From NCBI GenBank assembly GCA_016858145.1, contig JAEHOE010000006.1, positions 1,116,001 through 1,180,000 on the forward strand: a stretch of 64,000 bases of DNA. The letters run 5' to 3'. The first letter of the stretch is position 1. The number at the start of each line of letters is the position of its first letter. The stretch is from Edaphochlamys debaryana. Its lineage: Eukaryota; Chlorophyta; Chlorophyceae; Chlamydomonadales. The position numbers were made by a program, and so were the translations under genes. The notes under the pieces were generated by a model. That model saw nothing but the letters and a program-made list of their open reading frames with translations. It searched no databases and had not been told where the DNA came from. Shown here one piece after another: positions 25,901 to 38,600 of this stretch.

Positions 25901-28746
25901 CACGCATTGCAAGCGTAATTGGGTCCGTCGCATGCATCAATGGGCGTGGTGACTTTGCGACAGGCCTGCGTCGCAACATGCCAGCTACTGCGGCCCCTTC
26001 ATTGCAGAGCTACTCGGCCCTGCTCAGCATCCTCCCTGTGAACCCGCCCCCGTGTCCTACCCCTGGCCTTGGCCCTGGATCTCCCTCTCAACCAGATCGG
26101 CGCCGCCATCGAGCTCAAGCACCTGGACGGCCGGCCCCGCTTCAAGGGCTTCCCCGTCTACCAGCTGCCGGCGCTACAGCAGGAGCGCGAGCAGTGCTTC
26201 AGGCGGGTCGGGGGCACGGCTTCTGCGAACAGGGGCGGGTGCCTGGGAGGCCTACCCAGGCACACGCACTGGGGCCTAGGGGACGAGGACAAGTGAGGAG
26301 AACGAGTGCGCTGTGGTGGCCTCAATCGCCTCGAAGCTGCTCCGCCTACTGCTGCCCGCACGCTCCTTTGCTTGCCTCGGCCGCATGCAGGCACGAGCAC
26401 GACGTGGCCTTCCCGCCCCACCTGACGGCGCTGGAGGAGCGCTGGAGCGAGGCCATGCCCGAGCAGGTCTTCACCTTCAACCGGGACAAGTGGCTGCAGG
26501 TGAGGCCACGGCGGGGTGTGTGGGTGATGTGTTTGGGGCTGCTGTTGAAAGCCAGGGCGTGCGTGAGTGGGGATGGGCGGGCGGGCAGGGGTACATGTAG
26601 ACGCGCGCGGGCGAGAGAGCACAGCGGAGCAGGGTTGTGAGACGTACGGCTATACATACGTGCACAAGTGGGGAGCCATGCTGGGACGCATGTGGGGCTC
26701 GCAATGTGTAGAGGAGGCAGCAGGGACCGCTGGGGCGTTCGCGAGGGTGGTGACGTTGCCACGTTTCGTGCCGGCCTGCGCCCGCTGCCCTCCTCCTTCC
26801 GCCCCCCGCCAGGTGCTTACCAGGGCCTACGACCTGGATGCCAACGGCTCGGCCGTGTTCCGGCGGGACGTGCAGCGGGACCTGCTCCTCTACTTTAACG
26901 GGTACACCAAGTAAGATCGTGCGTGGCGCGGGTGGCGGATAGCGGCGGAGAGGTTTGTTGTGACGTGAGTGGTGTGCACTGCTAGCGGCCTGGGTAGCCA
27001 GTGCATTGGTCATGTGGAGGCCGTGTGGCCGGGGCTCTATGCCTCCAGTCGGCCCTCATGTCCCCGCCTTGCCCCTAACCCCTCGCGCCCCTAGGGAGGA
27101 CATGGCCTACAGCGCGGGCGTGCGGCAGGGCCTGCTGTCCATGTTCGCCGACAACCCCCGCAGCGACCTGAGCATCAATAAGGGTGCGGTTGGGTCGTGG
27201 CGTGGGGGGCGTACGGGAGCGGCTCGGGATGCCGGTGGGGAAAGAGCCGCCGGCTGGCTGGCAGCCTGGCTGGGTGCCCATACCGGTATGTTGGTGCTGC
27301 TCCACATGAAGGAAGGAAGCGCGTCGCAGGGCATGGGGCCCAGAGAGAGGGTGGTCCGGCGGGGCGAGCAGCAGGTGAGGCCATTAATGAAGTTGAGCTC
27401 ATTAGTTTGACCCATGCCCCGGTCGCCCCCGGCCACAGGCGGCGGCACTGACTCCATGCTGCGCTCGCGGTTCTGCTTCACGCCCATGGGCCTCGGCTGG
27501 GGCATTCGTTTAAGCCAGGTGGGAGCGGTGACAAGGAAGGACAGATGTCGTTGGAAAAGGAGTGTGTCCCAAAGCCAACCGCAGGCCGGCGTCGTGCCTC
27601 TCCGCCTGGGTTGCTTCAGCGTCAGCTGCACTCCAACGTGTGCGGCATCATCGTACGGGTTGTGCTGTACGCTTAGCCATGCCTGTCCTCAGTTCCCGGT
27701 CGCTTCCGCCCATGCAACAACACCTCCCCGCCGCCTCCGCCCCTTCCGCCCCCTCAGGCCGTCTACACGGGCTGTGTGCCCATCCTGGTGCACGATCACG
27801 TGTGGCCGGTGAGGCACTTTCATGATGCATAGTTAGTCTAGATGTACCTCCTACCTCAACTGCCGTCTGGCCGCAGCCACGAACGGTCAGTCGAACTGTG
27901 TATGCTGCCCCACGGCTCGCTGTGAACGCCCCGACGGCCTGGTCCTTCCCAAACCCGCAGTACCTGTGGGATGTGCTCCCGTACGAGGAGTTCTCCGTAC
28001 GCATATCCCGGCACAACCTGCACCGGCTGCTAGGTATGTGTTGTTGCGGTCCTGCGCGGAGGTGCAGAGACGACCGCACGGGAGGCAGGGCGCTGGCGGA
28101 TCTGTGAGAAGCACATGCGGACAAAGAGCGGAGTCGACCCAAAGAGAGAGGGCGTTCACCTCTGCCCGTAAGAGCCGATCAGCCCTCCCTCAGTCGGGTC
28201 TTCTTTTCTTCTGTAACTCAGGATCCAGGTGTACGCCGCGTAATGCTCTTCCTTGTGCCTTTCTCCCCCTTACTCTCCCCTGCCCGCCCCTCCAGACCTA
28301 TTGGAAGCAATCACGCCCGATCAACTGGCGACGCTTCAGGACGGACTCGCCAGGCACTACAGGTGTGACGCAATGAGGGACTCAGCCGTGCCATTCGCGG
28401 TACACATTGTGAATGGTGGCGTTGTGTGCTGGAGGCTGTGGTGCGCGCGAGTGCGTGCTGAGAAAGCTCGCTTGCATTCCACAGGGCATTTGTCTGGCAG
28501 GTGGAGGGCCATGGACTCGCCTACAACTACACGCTAGCCTCCCTGCACAAGAAGGTAAGCCGCATCAGCGCGTGGGCCGCTGTATGCTAAGCGTAGAGGC
28601 GAGGTTTGGCAGCCTGGCTGCACCGGTTGCAGTGGCTCCGGTCCAGTCCCTGTCCCTGTCACCCGAGCTGACCCAGAGGCCCTTGCCCGTTGTTGCCCGG
28701 CCAGCTGCTCAACATGTGGACCGCCGTCTTCAGGAGGCAACACTGA
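19993..28746 (+). CDS. Exostosin-family (GT47-like) glycosyltransferase with EGF-like modules
   Basis: Predicted secretory-pathway glycosyltransferase, 720 aa, likely acting on cell-wall or extracellular glycans. Exons: 19993-20007, 20322-20451, 20601-20636, 21671-21730, 21851-21882, 22024-22109, 22279-22333, 22491-22559, 22909-22949, 23083-23148, 23297-23446, 23703-23755, 23995-24085, 24235-24321, 24507-24588, 24800-24869, 25123-25187, 25408-25554, 25758-25769, 26008-26037, 26096-26202, 26391-26499, 26813-26910, 27095-27183, 27439-27518, 27758-27808, 27961-28033, 28296-28362, 28485-28554, 28705-28746 (2163 nt, in frame). The start MPNKL joins exon 2 to give a leader with core LVLLLGLLLG. Three Cys-rich EGF-like modules follow (for example CECRFGFGGDDC, CNGGHCRCAP, GFCHCKPGFWGEGC). 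The exostosin domain begins at RIYVYELP (about residue 274) and includes EANLFFVPTH, YSAGVRQGL, FCFTPMGLGWG and GCVPILVHDHVWP. Exons near 25758-26095 are the least certain. Donors after 24869 and 26202 are GC. The gene lies inside the inverted receptor-kinase pair. Confidence 0.85.
20241..20320 (+). repeat. Tandem duplication of a 40-bp segment at a 3' splice site
   Basis: 20241-20280 and 20281-20320 are near-identical 40-bp copies sharing tatcccat-caccctctcctcggcgcacaacccca. The second copy abuts the acceptor of glycosyltransferase exon 2, so the polypyrimidine/acceptor region has been duplicated. Confidence 0.85.
20818..20905 (-). mobile_element. tRNA-like segment, possible SINE head
   Basis: On the minus strand, TGGCGGAGCGG (20894-20884) fits the Pol III box A consensus. 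About 43 nt downstream, GGTGCGAGTCC (20841-20831) fits box B with GGGG/CCCC flanks like a T-arm. No complete acceptor stem or anticodon arm folds by eye, so I favour a tRNA-derived SINE or remnant over a tRNA gene. It lies in intron 3 of the glycosyltransferase, antisense. The sequence beyond contains the dispersed GGGGCTCAGCCC motif. Confidence 0.4.
21304..21354 (+). repeat. Dispersed repeat copy 1
   Basis: About 51 bp (core gcgggctaggtgtgaatcgca) recurs at 48296-48346 at roughly 80% identity by eye. In both places a ggacaagcggggc-ccccca module lies upstream (20694 and 48270). Confidence 0.6.
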
Positions 28747-29643
28747 TGTGCTAGCAGGCTTGCGTGCGCTGCGGAGTCGTCTACGCGTGCAGACGAGAGC
28801 AGGCTCTTGCGGGGAGAGAGTGACTCGCACGAGACGCACCTGTTGGGAGGCTGAGAAGTGGAGCGGTCCTACAGTTTTGGTCAAACCTGTCAAACGCCGC
28901 TGGGCAGCGCTGTAATAGAAACATTTCAGGAGTGCCTGTGCGCCGCTATACATGGCGGGGGAGGGGGCCAACTGGCAAGGCGGGTGGTAAGGGTCCTCAA
29001 AGGTGCCGTGGTGTGGGGGTCAAGGCAGCCGGGCTGGCGTGCGAGGGCGAAATTAGAGCCGCTTGGGCCTGGGGCAAGAGCACGTTGCAGTTGAGCCTTC
29101 ACAACAGCGTGCACGCACGGTGGCCCCTTGCGCACGCACGCGCGCGGCCGCCAAGAGTCGGACCGGACCGGACTGGCGCAGTGCGCTGCAGACTTGCCGT
29201 GGGGGGACGCCTGACCTCCGAAATAGCCTGTGCCATAGGCTATGCGGACCCCAACCCTTCTGCATGCCCGCACCGTGCGTCCGTGCCTGCGCGGGTCAAA
29301 GCGGGCCAGCGGGGCCTCTACACGCGGGGCGGATGGTTGCGGGGCTCGGGAAAGCCTTCAACGCCAGTTGAATCGGTGAGTACTTTGCAGCAACCGTGTG
29401 TACGGTGCACTAGCTTCTGGCCGTGTTGAGCGCGCTAGCGTGACCTTCTCATAGACGATACACCCCTCTTGGACCGGCTTACGCGTGTCGTTCACCTCCA
29501 GGGACGTGTTCTTCACGATTCACACAAGTTTGACAGCAAGCCGGTGCAGACCTGGGCGTCAGAGCCTGTTCATCAGCGTGCTGTCCTGTTAGTCCGTGCT
29601 TCGATGGATATGGATTGAGCAGCTGCTATGGGCCAGCAGCACA
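28747..29643. other. Intergenic region: exostosin 3' end and receptor kinase B promoter
   Basis: It holds the glycosyltransferase 3' UTR and the upstream region of receptor kinase B. No further gene is supported. A GCACGCAC-rich patch lies at about 29108-29145. No clear TATA element is seen. Confidence 0.5.
28911..28915 (+). terminator. Candidate poly(A) signal TGTAA of the exostosin gene
   Basis: First TGTAA after the stop at 28746, 165 nt downstream. Position and motif fit green-algal 3' ends. Confidence 0.55.
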
Positions 29644-32600
29644 ATGCGCCCTTTTTTGTATCTGCTGCTCCTTGGCGCGCTCCTTGGCCAGCGAGCTTGC
29701 GTGTCCGCTGCTTCAGGTGCGGCGTGTGTGACGGTCGGCCTTTTTCCTCCGGTCACAACCGCGAACTTTGCGTGGGCGATTGGCGTGGACACCGTGCGCG
29801 GGACGAGTCGTGCGCGATAGTTTGCACCATAAGCACCAAGACGGAAAGCACCTTGCGGCCTTTCGGGAGCACAGCAAGGCGTTTGGCGCGGAGAATGCCC
29901 CCACTGGGCCAGGCCTGGCACCTGGGCGACAACCTGCCCGCTGGCTGGGATTTCGGGCGACTACTAGGGCTTGAGCGGCCTGGGCTGTGCTCGGACGCAA
30001 CTGACCGAGGCCCTCCCCCGGCCCCACCCCACCACCCCACTCTAACCTTATCTCGGCCCCACCGTTCACCTCCCCAGACTTCATCGTCATCTCCTCGGGC
30101 CACATCAATGTCTCCCTCGTGCTTACGCCGGCGAACGCCGCGGACGCAGCGGCACGCTGCGTCTCAGGGCCGACGGGGCTGTCGGGCCCGGGGATCCTCG
30201 CACCAGCAACGCTGCTGCTGTATATCCTGCACGACAAGGTCGCTCGCAACGTGCCTTTGCTTGAGGTGCGGCAGGCATGGGTGTCGGTGAAGGTTGTCGG
30301 CCGGAGAAAGGGGATGCGAGGAAAGAGAGGACACGACAGGTGGCCGCAACGAATCGAATGTGCCGCATTCAAGCACACGCCCCCGCTCCTCAACTCCCAG
30401 GCCAACCTGCGTCAGGACCCTCCGTCATTCAACACAGGTAGACCGCATTCCCCGGGGTCGATCGGGCTGGCTGTGTCTGCGTTGCGCGCATGGGGCTTGT
30501 AGTGCGTTGGCTGGAACCCGACCCACCTGGTCACTTGTGGCCTTCTCCCTCAGGCGGCAGCAGCCTCTGGGTGATGGACCCCTGGGGCAGCTGTAGGGCA
30601 GTAATCCTGCCCTCCCGGCTCGCAAGCTACACGGGCGCGGTGGAGCTGTCGTGGCTGCCCTGCAACTGGGCCCTGCAGTACCTCTGTATGGAGTACAGCG
30701 ATGTGCAGGAGGCAGAGGTGCGTGATGGACGCATGGCGGGGGAAGAGCTGCATCTCGTCGTCATTTCCTGGAGCTTGAGCCCTGCAAGGCCGGGGCAGAG
30801 TGGTATAACCTAGCCCATCGGCCCTTTCGCACCCACAGTTGGACTTGGCGCACAACCGCTACCGCACTCCCATGCCGCCGCCACTGCCGCCAGCGGTGCC
30901 CGTTACGGCAAACGGCAGCGGGGGCGTGTCTGGGCTGCCTCCCGGATACCGGCTGGTTCGCTCTGGCTTGCGTCTGGGCTTGAATGCGAGCAGCCTCCCT
31001 GCTGGTTCGACCTTCTTCTCCGGGCTTGACTCATTCCTGCGGTTTGGGCCGGCAGTCAACATTGTTGGGAGGTGGCGTGCCACGGGTCTGGACGCGATCC
31101 GTGTGGTCCATGCCAATGAGATCACGGATGGTGGGTGTCGCCGTCGCGTTTGAGCTCTGTTGCTTTGCTTCCGGCTTCTCCTTCCGCACTGTACGCTTGC
31201 TGCTGACGCTGTACCTGCTTTCACCGCCCTGCAGCCGTGGAGCAAGCTTTGGAGGATGCGGCCGTGTCCGGTTACTTTGGAGAACCCTCCTTTGCCTCCA
31301 ACCCGATGTGGGCTGCCATGCCCATGGCCAAGGAGGGCAGTCGCACGGTGCTGCGCACGAGCTACGTCACCCGCGTGGAGGGCTGCGCGGGGCCCAGCAG
31401 CGTGCAGCGGCTGCTGTTCGTGACGGCGGGGGGCGCGGCGGCGGCGCAGGGGGTCGTGCGCTGCATATCCAACTTTGCGGAGGAGGTGCGTCGTCGGCGG
31501 GGTGGGGCCCTGCTAGGGAGAACATTAAAAATGCGTTCGCGAGGGCCCGCGAGCCAAGGATTGCGCTGGCCTGATTCTCCGGCCGTCATGCTTTTGCCAC
31601 ATGCCATATGCCCTGCGACTGGTTCCGTGCTTACACCGCCTGTCTCTGTCCTTGCCACAGGTGGCTCCGGGCGGGTTCCTGGTGACTGTTGAGGGTTACT
31701 CCTCCCGTAATAGAGGCACATCGGGTCCCATGCAGCTGCCATCCATCTCCCAGCTGTGGTTCGTGTGGGCCGTCCCGGTCAACGCTACGCAGCCCGCGCC
31801 CGACCCGCCCCTCTCTGAGACGAGCTTCTCGGGAGCGGCGGTCCTGGGTCAGGGGCTGTACGGCACGGGCGGAGTGCAGGTGGTGGTACCCCGGCTGGCG
31901 CCCGTGGTTCCAACGCCCGAGTGCACCCAGGCGCGCCAGCTCATCCCAGCCACACAGATGCCGCGAGATGGTCCTGAGTGTGGCTCGTCGAACGCTCAGG
32001 GCTACGCGTGCCCTTCCTTCATGTGCTGCGGGACCGCACGCGGCCGTGTGGGGCTCTGCGGCACGGTGGCATCTTCCTGCCTGGTGGGTAGACGCTGCGG
32101 AGTCCTCCTTTCGAGATACCCTTCGAGTTAACAGACCTGCCAGCACCGCAGTACATTCCGCTCAAGCACTGACTGTCGGTGTCCCCGTGCTGCTCTTGAC
32201 CCCTGCAGCTGTCCTCATGCGATCCTTCCTACGGTCTTTGCGGCGTGGTGCCAAGCGAGGCGCTCGAGGTGTCCATTCACGAGGGCATCCTCGGGGTGGC
32301 TCCCGCCCCGGCCCTGGCCCCCACAGCCCTAGTGGGCGGTCCTGTTGACGACATGCCTACCAGCACTGTGCGGCTTGGCCGTACGGTGTACAGCATCGAC
32401 AAGCTGGGCGCGTACTCATACAGCGCAGCCGTGGATCAGTGCAAGTGAGGCTGGGACGGTGGGAAGGGCCTGAGAATGCATGCTTGCCACTGTGCTCTTG
32501 CATGCGAATCAGCCATCTTCCTGCCCGCCTCGTTCCCCCAGGTCTCAGCGGCTGTTCGGCCTCTCGTGGCGGATTCTGGCACTCGAGGACGCTATGGCCT

Positions 32601-35600
32601 TCGAGGTCTCACTGCTGGCGCGAATGCCCTTCCTGTTTCTGCTGGACAATCGTGAGCACACCGGGCGGGTTCGGAGTGCAGGCAGAGCGGGAGATGAGGG
32701 GCAGGTCCTTGCGCGTGAGGCTGAGGCGAAGTGCCGGTTGCGAGCGCGTCGAGTCCCGCACGCCAGGGTCACACCCCGTGCATGCATAGTCCCACGCATG
32801 AGGATGCTGATCCCCTTCACTAAGTATCCCTCCCCTGCCCCTGCAGGCGTCGCTTGGGTGCGACCCTCCCGCTCGTTTCCTGTCAACTACACTGCACCAT
32901 GTCTCACGGTGTCATGGCAGGTGGACGAAGGCAACGTGCAGATGGTCTCCGTCCTGGCGACGGACTGTTCTGTCCTGTCGACCGTCATGTGCAAAGCCGA
33001 CTGGCCCGTGCTCGACCTGACAAACTCGGACAGCAGCGATACCGGGTCGCTGCCCCCGCCACCCCCCGCTCCCGCGCCTGCGCCCGCATTCAGCTCCACC
33101 CCTGTGTCCTTCAGGCCGGGTGAGGACCGAGGTGGCATGAGGCAATGGGGCTGTTGCTGGCCTGTTCCACAACGGGTACCGGTATGGCCAGGGACGTGTG
33201 TTCATCATGCGTGCTGCCCCCCATCCAGGTCCCCACGCGCTGAGCTTCTCTCTGATTGGTATCGGCAACCCCAACTCAGGCAAGCAGGGCGCGAGGCACT
33301 GCGTGGGCGGTTGCAGAGTTGCCGGGAGGTTCGTATAGCTAAGTTGAGGTGCAATCATAGCCGTTACCGATACACACCGGCGCTAGGGAAGACTGGGGGT
33401 TGGGGCGGGTGGGGCGGCTGTGCCTCACACGGACTGCTCCGCCTCCGCCTCGTCCTCCGCCTCCGCCTCGTCCTCCGTCTCCGCCTCGTCCTCCGTCTCC
33501 GCCTCGTCCTCCGTCTCCGCCTCAACCTGAAGCTTTAGGCCGCGCGTGCAGCCGTCACAGCAGCCCCCGCAGCGGGCCCAGCTGCTCATCGCCTGCCTCT
33601 GGGCGCACAGCTGCTTCGCTGCCATGGAGGAGCTGCTTGTGGCACGTGCGGCACAGCCGCGCCCCAACCCGCACCCCGGGCAGCGACAGCCCGCCCTCCG
33701 CCCCCGCCTCCGCCGCCCCGCCAAGGCGCGGACCTGCTGCTGCAGGCCAGCGCTGGGGGAAGCCGGGGCTGCGCGGGATCGGCGGTGCGCAGGAGCCGGT
33801 GTCGCGGGAGCCACGGCCTCGGCTTTGCGCTTGCCTTCACGAGCTTAAAAGAGCTTAACCGTTCGAACCTCCGTTGCCGGCTGACGTGCAGCCGCCCCCA
33901 CCCCCACCCCCGCCCGCCCCCGCCCCCAGCCACCGGCCCGGCCCCCAGCCACCGCCCCCACGCCATATGTTATTACCACCCGAGAAAAACGGAACCCTGA
34001 CCCGCGTGTCCTCCGCCGCCCGCAGGCCCCAATTGCACCTTCCACACCGTCGATGCCATCCTCGATGATCATGCTATGCAGTTTTGGGTGAGTGCGGGCT
34101 GGCAAGGGCGGGGCTCTGCGATCACCGCACCGGCCTGGCGCAACACACACTCCTCCGCTGATCTCCGCACACTGCACGTGACCCCACCGACACGCACTGC
34201 CACCCCCTTCCGGCTTCACGCAGCGCGACGTGTGTGTTCCAGCTATCGACGCGGCCTCCGTGGTTCTGCCGTCCTCATCGGCCATGACCGAAGCGGACCC
34301 GGTGCCTATGGGCATGAACGCCACGCTCTCGCGCACAATCGCGGGACTCGCGCTGCGGCCGCTCCTTACCTGGTCGGCCGTGGCCTCGGAGCCACCCAGC
34401 TCCTATGAGGCCCTGGGATCCCTGGCCCTGCAGTACACCAGCCCATCTGAAGATCTGTACGACACAAAACGCGCACTCAGCGGCCTGGATGACGCGCCCA
34501 CGTCACCGCAGCGCCGCACGCCGCCGCCGCCCGCGGCGATCCTCACCGACGCGCCTTTGATTCTGGGCTCCCAGGATGGCACTTACCTCTCGGAGAATGC
34601 TTCCTACGGCGCCACAGCGCCGCCTGCGTCCATCGCTGCTACCGCGGAGCTGACCTCTTACCTGTCGTCAGCAGCCGGCTGGCGGGGAATTCAGTTTGAA
34701 GCTGCATCTGGGGAGGTGATCGTGGAGGTGGCGGGCTGTCGCGGAGCCCAGGTCGAGGAGCTCGTGTTCCGCACCAACACCGGCCGGCGCTGGGCCACAC
34801 CGGCGGGCCTGGGCCTGGTGTGCTCCGTGCCTTTCCGCTTCGCGGCCCCTTCCGGCGGCTATCTGGTCGCCCTGCAGGTGCGCCGTGTTCAGCGGGGTCC
34901 GGTGAAGACAGGGTAGCGCGTCGAAACCCACAGAGGATTGGGGCCCACGCTCCGTGTGACAGCCCGCACCGCCAGGTTCGCCCCTGCACTCCTGCGGCCT
35001 TCATGGAGGCTGATAAGGCTGTGGACGAGCTTTGCCAACCGGGCCCCTCTGCACGCAGGTGCACGCGGGGCACTATGTGGAGGAGGTGACCCTTATTTGG
35101 GGCGCCCCCATCCTGCCCCCATCTCCCCCGCCCGCCGCGCCCAACGGCGTCTCCAGCCTGGCCACCATCAGCGGCGGCAGCAGCCACCGGGGGCCGGCCG
35201 CCGGGGTTCTGGCGGCCGCGGTGACGGCCTCAGTAACGGGCGTGTTAGTCCTATTGGTCGGGGCCTGGTGGGCTCGCAAGCGCGGACTGCCGTGCGTGGC
35301 GGGGCGTGATGCCAGTGGCAAGCGTGTGGCGAGTGCTGCCGAAGCGGCGCCGTCGACTGACGGAGGCGACGGCGGTTCGCCGTCTGCGCCGGCCGCCGGC
35401 CCTGACGCGCAGCTGGAGCTCTCGTGTGTGGTGGTGGACGGCGCTTCGCAGCCACACGGTGGGGCTCGCGGCAAGGCCTCTCCCGCGACCTCAGCCAGCG
35501 ACAGCACGGCAAGCGACACCGCGATCGGGGGCGCAGCGACGGCCGGCACCACTGTTACGTCCACGCACCCGCTGTCCCACGGCGGCGGCAGCAGCGAACG

Positions 35601-38600
35601 GCGGGGGCCGTACCACGCGATTGCGGCGACGCTGGCGACGGGGCTGGGGACGAGCACTGTCCCCAGCGCCGAAGACGACTCCACAGCGCATGTGGTGGCG
35701 GCTGCGCTCATCACCTCGGGTGAAGCGAACTCTGCCACGTCTGGGGCAGTTTCGCGGCCGCAGCCCCCGCCGCCAACGCTGGAGGGGTCTTCGGGCAGCG
35801 CTGCGAAAGCGGCAGCGACGTTGGCGGCTGCAGCCGCTTTGGCCGATCAGGCGCGGGGGCAGGCGCACTCGGCGTGGGCCCAGAGCCTGCACGACGCCCT
35901 GTTCCACAAGGTGCTATACGTAAGTGGGGCGTGTGCGGTTTGTCGGGGGAAGGGTGGCTGCATGCACTGTGCCCGACATATCGTCTGACTGTTCTGCCTC
36001 GACCCCACCCGCAGTGGCAAACGCCGGTCAGCAGTGTCCATCGCCCGGGTCAGGGGTTGCCCTTGGCGGCTAGCACCGCTGGCCTGGCGACACCCCTGGC
36101 TGCACCCACGGCGGCTCTGCACCTCCTGTCGGAGGCAGGGGGCCAGGGCGCAGGGCCGGTGCTGAGCCCCGCCTCCAGCGGAGCACGGCAGCCCGCACTG
36201 ACGACACCCGCCCCTGCTCAGCAGCGGGGGAGAAGCAGTGTCAGCGCGGAAGGAGCTCTCGTCAGTGCTTCTGGCGAGTCCCGGCCTGCACCCTCGGCTG
36301 GCAGTGGGGCTACGGGCGCCGGCGCTGCTGCAGCGAACGGTGTGGGCGCAGGCAGCAGCGGCGGGGCGGCAGGGCCACAGCGGTCAGGCGGGGGCAGCGG
36401 CAGCGCGGCCGGGGGGGCAGGCAGTGAAGCCCGGGCAGTAGCTGGGCCAGCGGGCTCGGGCTCCGGCGGAGCGCTGGCCCGCACTGTGTCCCCACCGGCC
36501 TCCCAAGCTGCGGCGAACGCTGCAGGGGGAGCAGGGCGGGGGTCAGGAGGGTCGGGAGGCGCAGGGGGCAGCGGGACCGCCCCGGGGTCCGGGGCCGCGG
36601 CTGCATCCCCCGCACTCGTGGGGCCGTCGGCGGCAGCGGCTCCCCCCGCGGGGCCAGCAGCAGCGGTCGCCGGGCTGGGGCGGGAGCTGCCGCCCCGGCC
36701 CATGCCGCCTGTCGTGCCGGGGCCTTCAGGCACAGCGGTGCACACCGCAGCGACCGGCGTCAAGGTGCGGCTCCACAGGGTCATCGCCTGCTGCTTGGGT
36801 GTCCGCACCTGCCTCTCCTCGCCGCCCGTCTCACCGCTCGCCCCTCTCTCCTCCCCGCCCCCCAGGTCCTGTCTGGCCCCTCCGAGGCCGCCGAGCTGCT
36901 CCTGGGTCGGGACGTGGTGGTGGACCTGGAGGATCCCAGCACCTACCTGGGGCACGGTGGGGAGGGAGGGGAGGGGAGGCAATAGGGAAGGAGCGCGTGT
37001 CGGGGAGTAGAGAGGGAGGCAGCTGAGTTGTGTGGGCACGGGCGCGGTGTGACGCTCGCGCCTCCCTCCCCGGTTCCCCGCGCAGGCACGTCGGGTGTGG
37101 TCCGGCGCGGGCTCCTCCGCACCGAGGAGGGCGGCTGGATGCAGGTGGCCGTCAAGCTGCTCAACCGCCCCAACGACCAGGCGGTGGACACGTACCGGAG
37201 GCACCTCAAGACACTGCTGCAGGTGCGGAGGGGTGTGCGGAGCGCTCTGGAGGGCTGGGATCTGAACGGAGCCGAGCTTGGCTGACTAACCATCGCGTCG
37301 AGGGGCTGGGCTGCCCGCGTGGGACGGCACCTCCTTGCCCTAAAGCCCCCGCTACCCCGCCCCGCCCTCGTCCCTCCCTGCCCCCACCCCCTCCCCCTCC
37401 CCCGCAGGAGATTACCATCCTGGGCTCCCTGTGCCACCCCAACGTGGTGCGCCTGCTGGGCGGCTCCGTGAGCCTGGCCAGCGGGGAGTCCTTCCTGGTG
37501 GAGGAGCTCTGCGGGAGCACGCTTAGCCACGCAATATACGACGGTGAGCAGCGGCGCAGGGAGCGTGACAGTGGATGACCTGCCTGCCCCACGCCGGGCG
37601 GTTGTGTGCTTCCTCTTGCATGGGGTCCCGGTTTGGGGGCAGTCCTGACAGGTCCTTGCCACCCCGGCCCCCGCAGAGGCTACGCCGTACAGCCTGGCGA
37701 GCGTGCTGCGCTGGTGCACCGACATCGCCCGGGGCCTGGCATACCTCCACCCAAAGTGAGCAAGCGAGAGAGAGAAAGCTGGCATATGGAGCAAGCTCCA
37801 ATCGCGTACCGGTCTTCTGTCTCCTACTTGCTCAGCTTGCGTTTCGCCCTTCTCGTTGCAGCATCATGCACCGCGACCTCAAGCCCTCCAACGTGCTCCT
37901 AGACGCACACGGGGTCGCCAAGATCAGCGAGTGAGTGGTGCCTGCATCTCGAGACTCCGGGACCCACACTGGCAGTCCCCTGCCAGAGCCCCATGCCCGC
38001 CCTGACTCTTACGCGTGCCCTCTCCGCCTCTCCACCCTCCGCAGCTTCGGCCTTGCCCGCTTCAAGTTGCACACGACCCTCGTCACTCGGGACGCAGAGG
38101 TTGGCACTACCTGCTACATGAGCCCAGAGGTGCGCAGAAGAGAGGGCCTAGAGAAGTCGTTTCAAGGTAGGTTGCTCTCGGTGGGCCTCCTAGCTGACCC
38201 GCGCTCGGCCTCCCACCCGTGCCCTGCCCCTCTCCACAGTGCTTCGTGTCGAGCGACTTCAAGGTCACTGCCGCATGTGACGTGTACTCGCTCGGGGTCA
38301 TGATGAACGAGCTGTGCACGCGCCAGCGGCCCTGGATCGGCGTGCGTACGGCGGTGGTGGGCTTCAAGGTGGCGGTGGTGGGCGACCGCCCCAAGCTCGC
38401 CAGGGAGGGCCACCCGCTCTGCCCGCCGCCGCTCAGGCAGCTCATTCAGGCAAGCAAGGGTGCGGGCAGTCCATGTCGGTCCCAGCACATCCACCGCCTC
38501 CTGCGTTGCCGGCTGGCGGCACTCTGCTGACGGTTCGTCTTCCCTCCCTCGCGCAGGACTGCTGGGCCCAGCAGCCCCAGGAGCGGCCGAGCAGTGCGCA

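Noticed and set aside
33295..33310. GT donor (g|gttgcag) for exon 11 of receptor kinase B
   Set aside because: The upstream GC donor (tcag|gcaagc) fits the consensus better, is conserved in the paralogue, and joins the next exon as NPNSGPNC in frame.
33425..33814. 129-aa minus-strand frame ending in an acidic AETEDE repeat
   Set aside because: The repeat part is the 18-bp minisatellite; the Cys-containing part is in more than one frame. Kept as a finding about the insertion, not as a gene.
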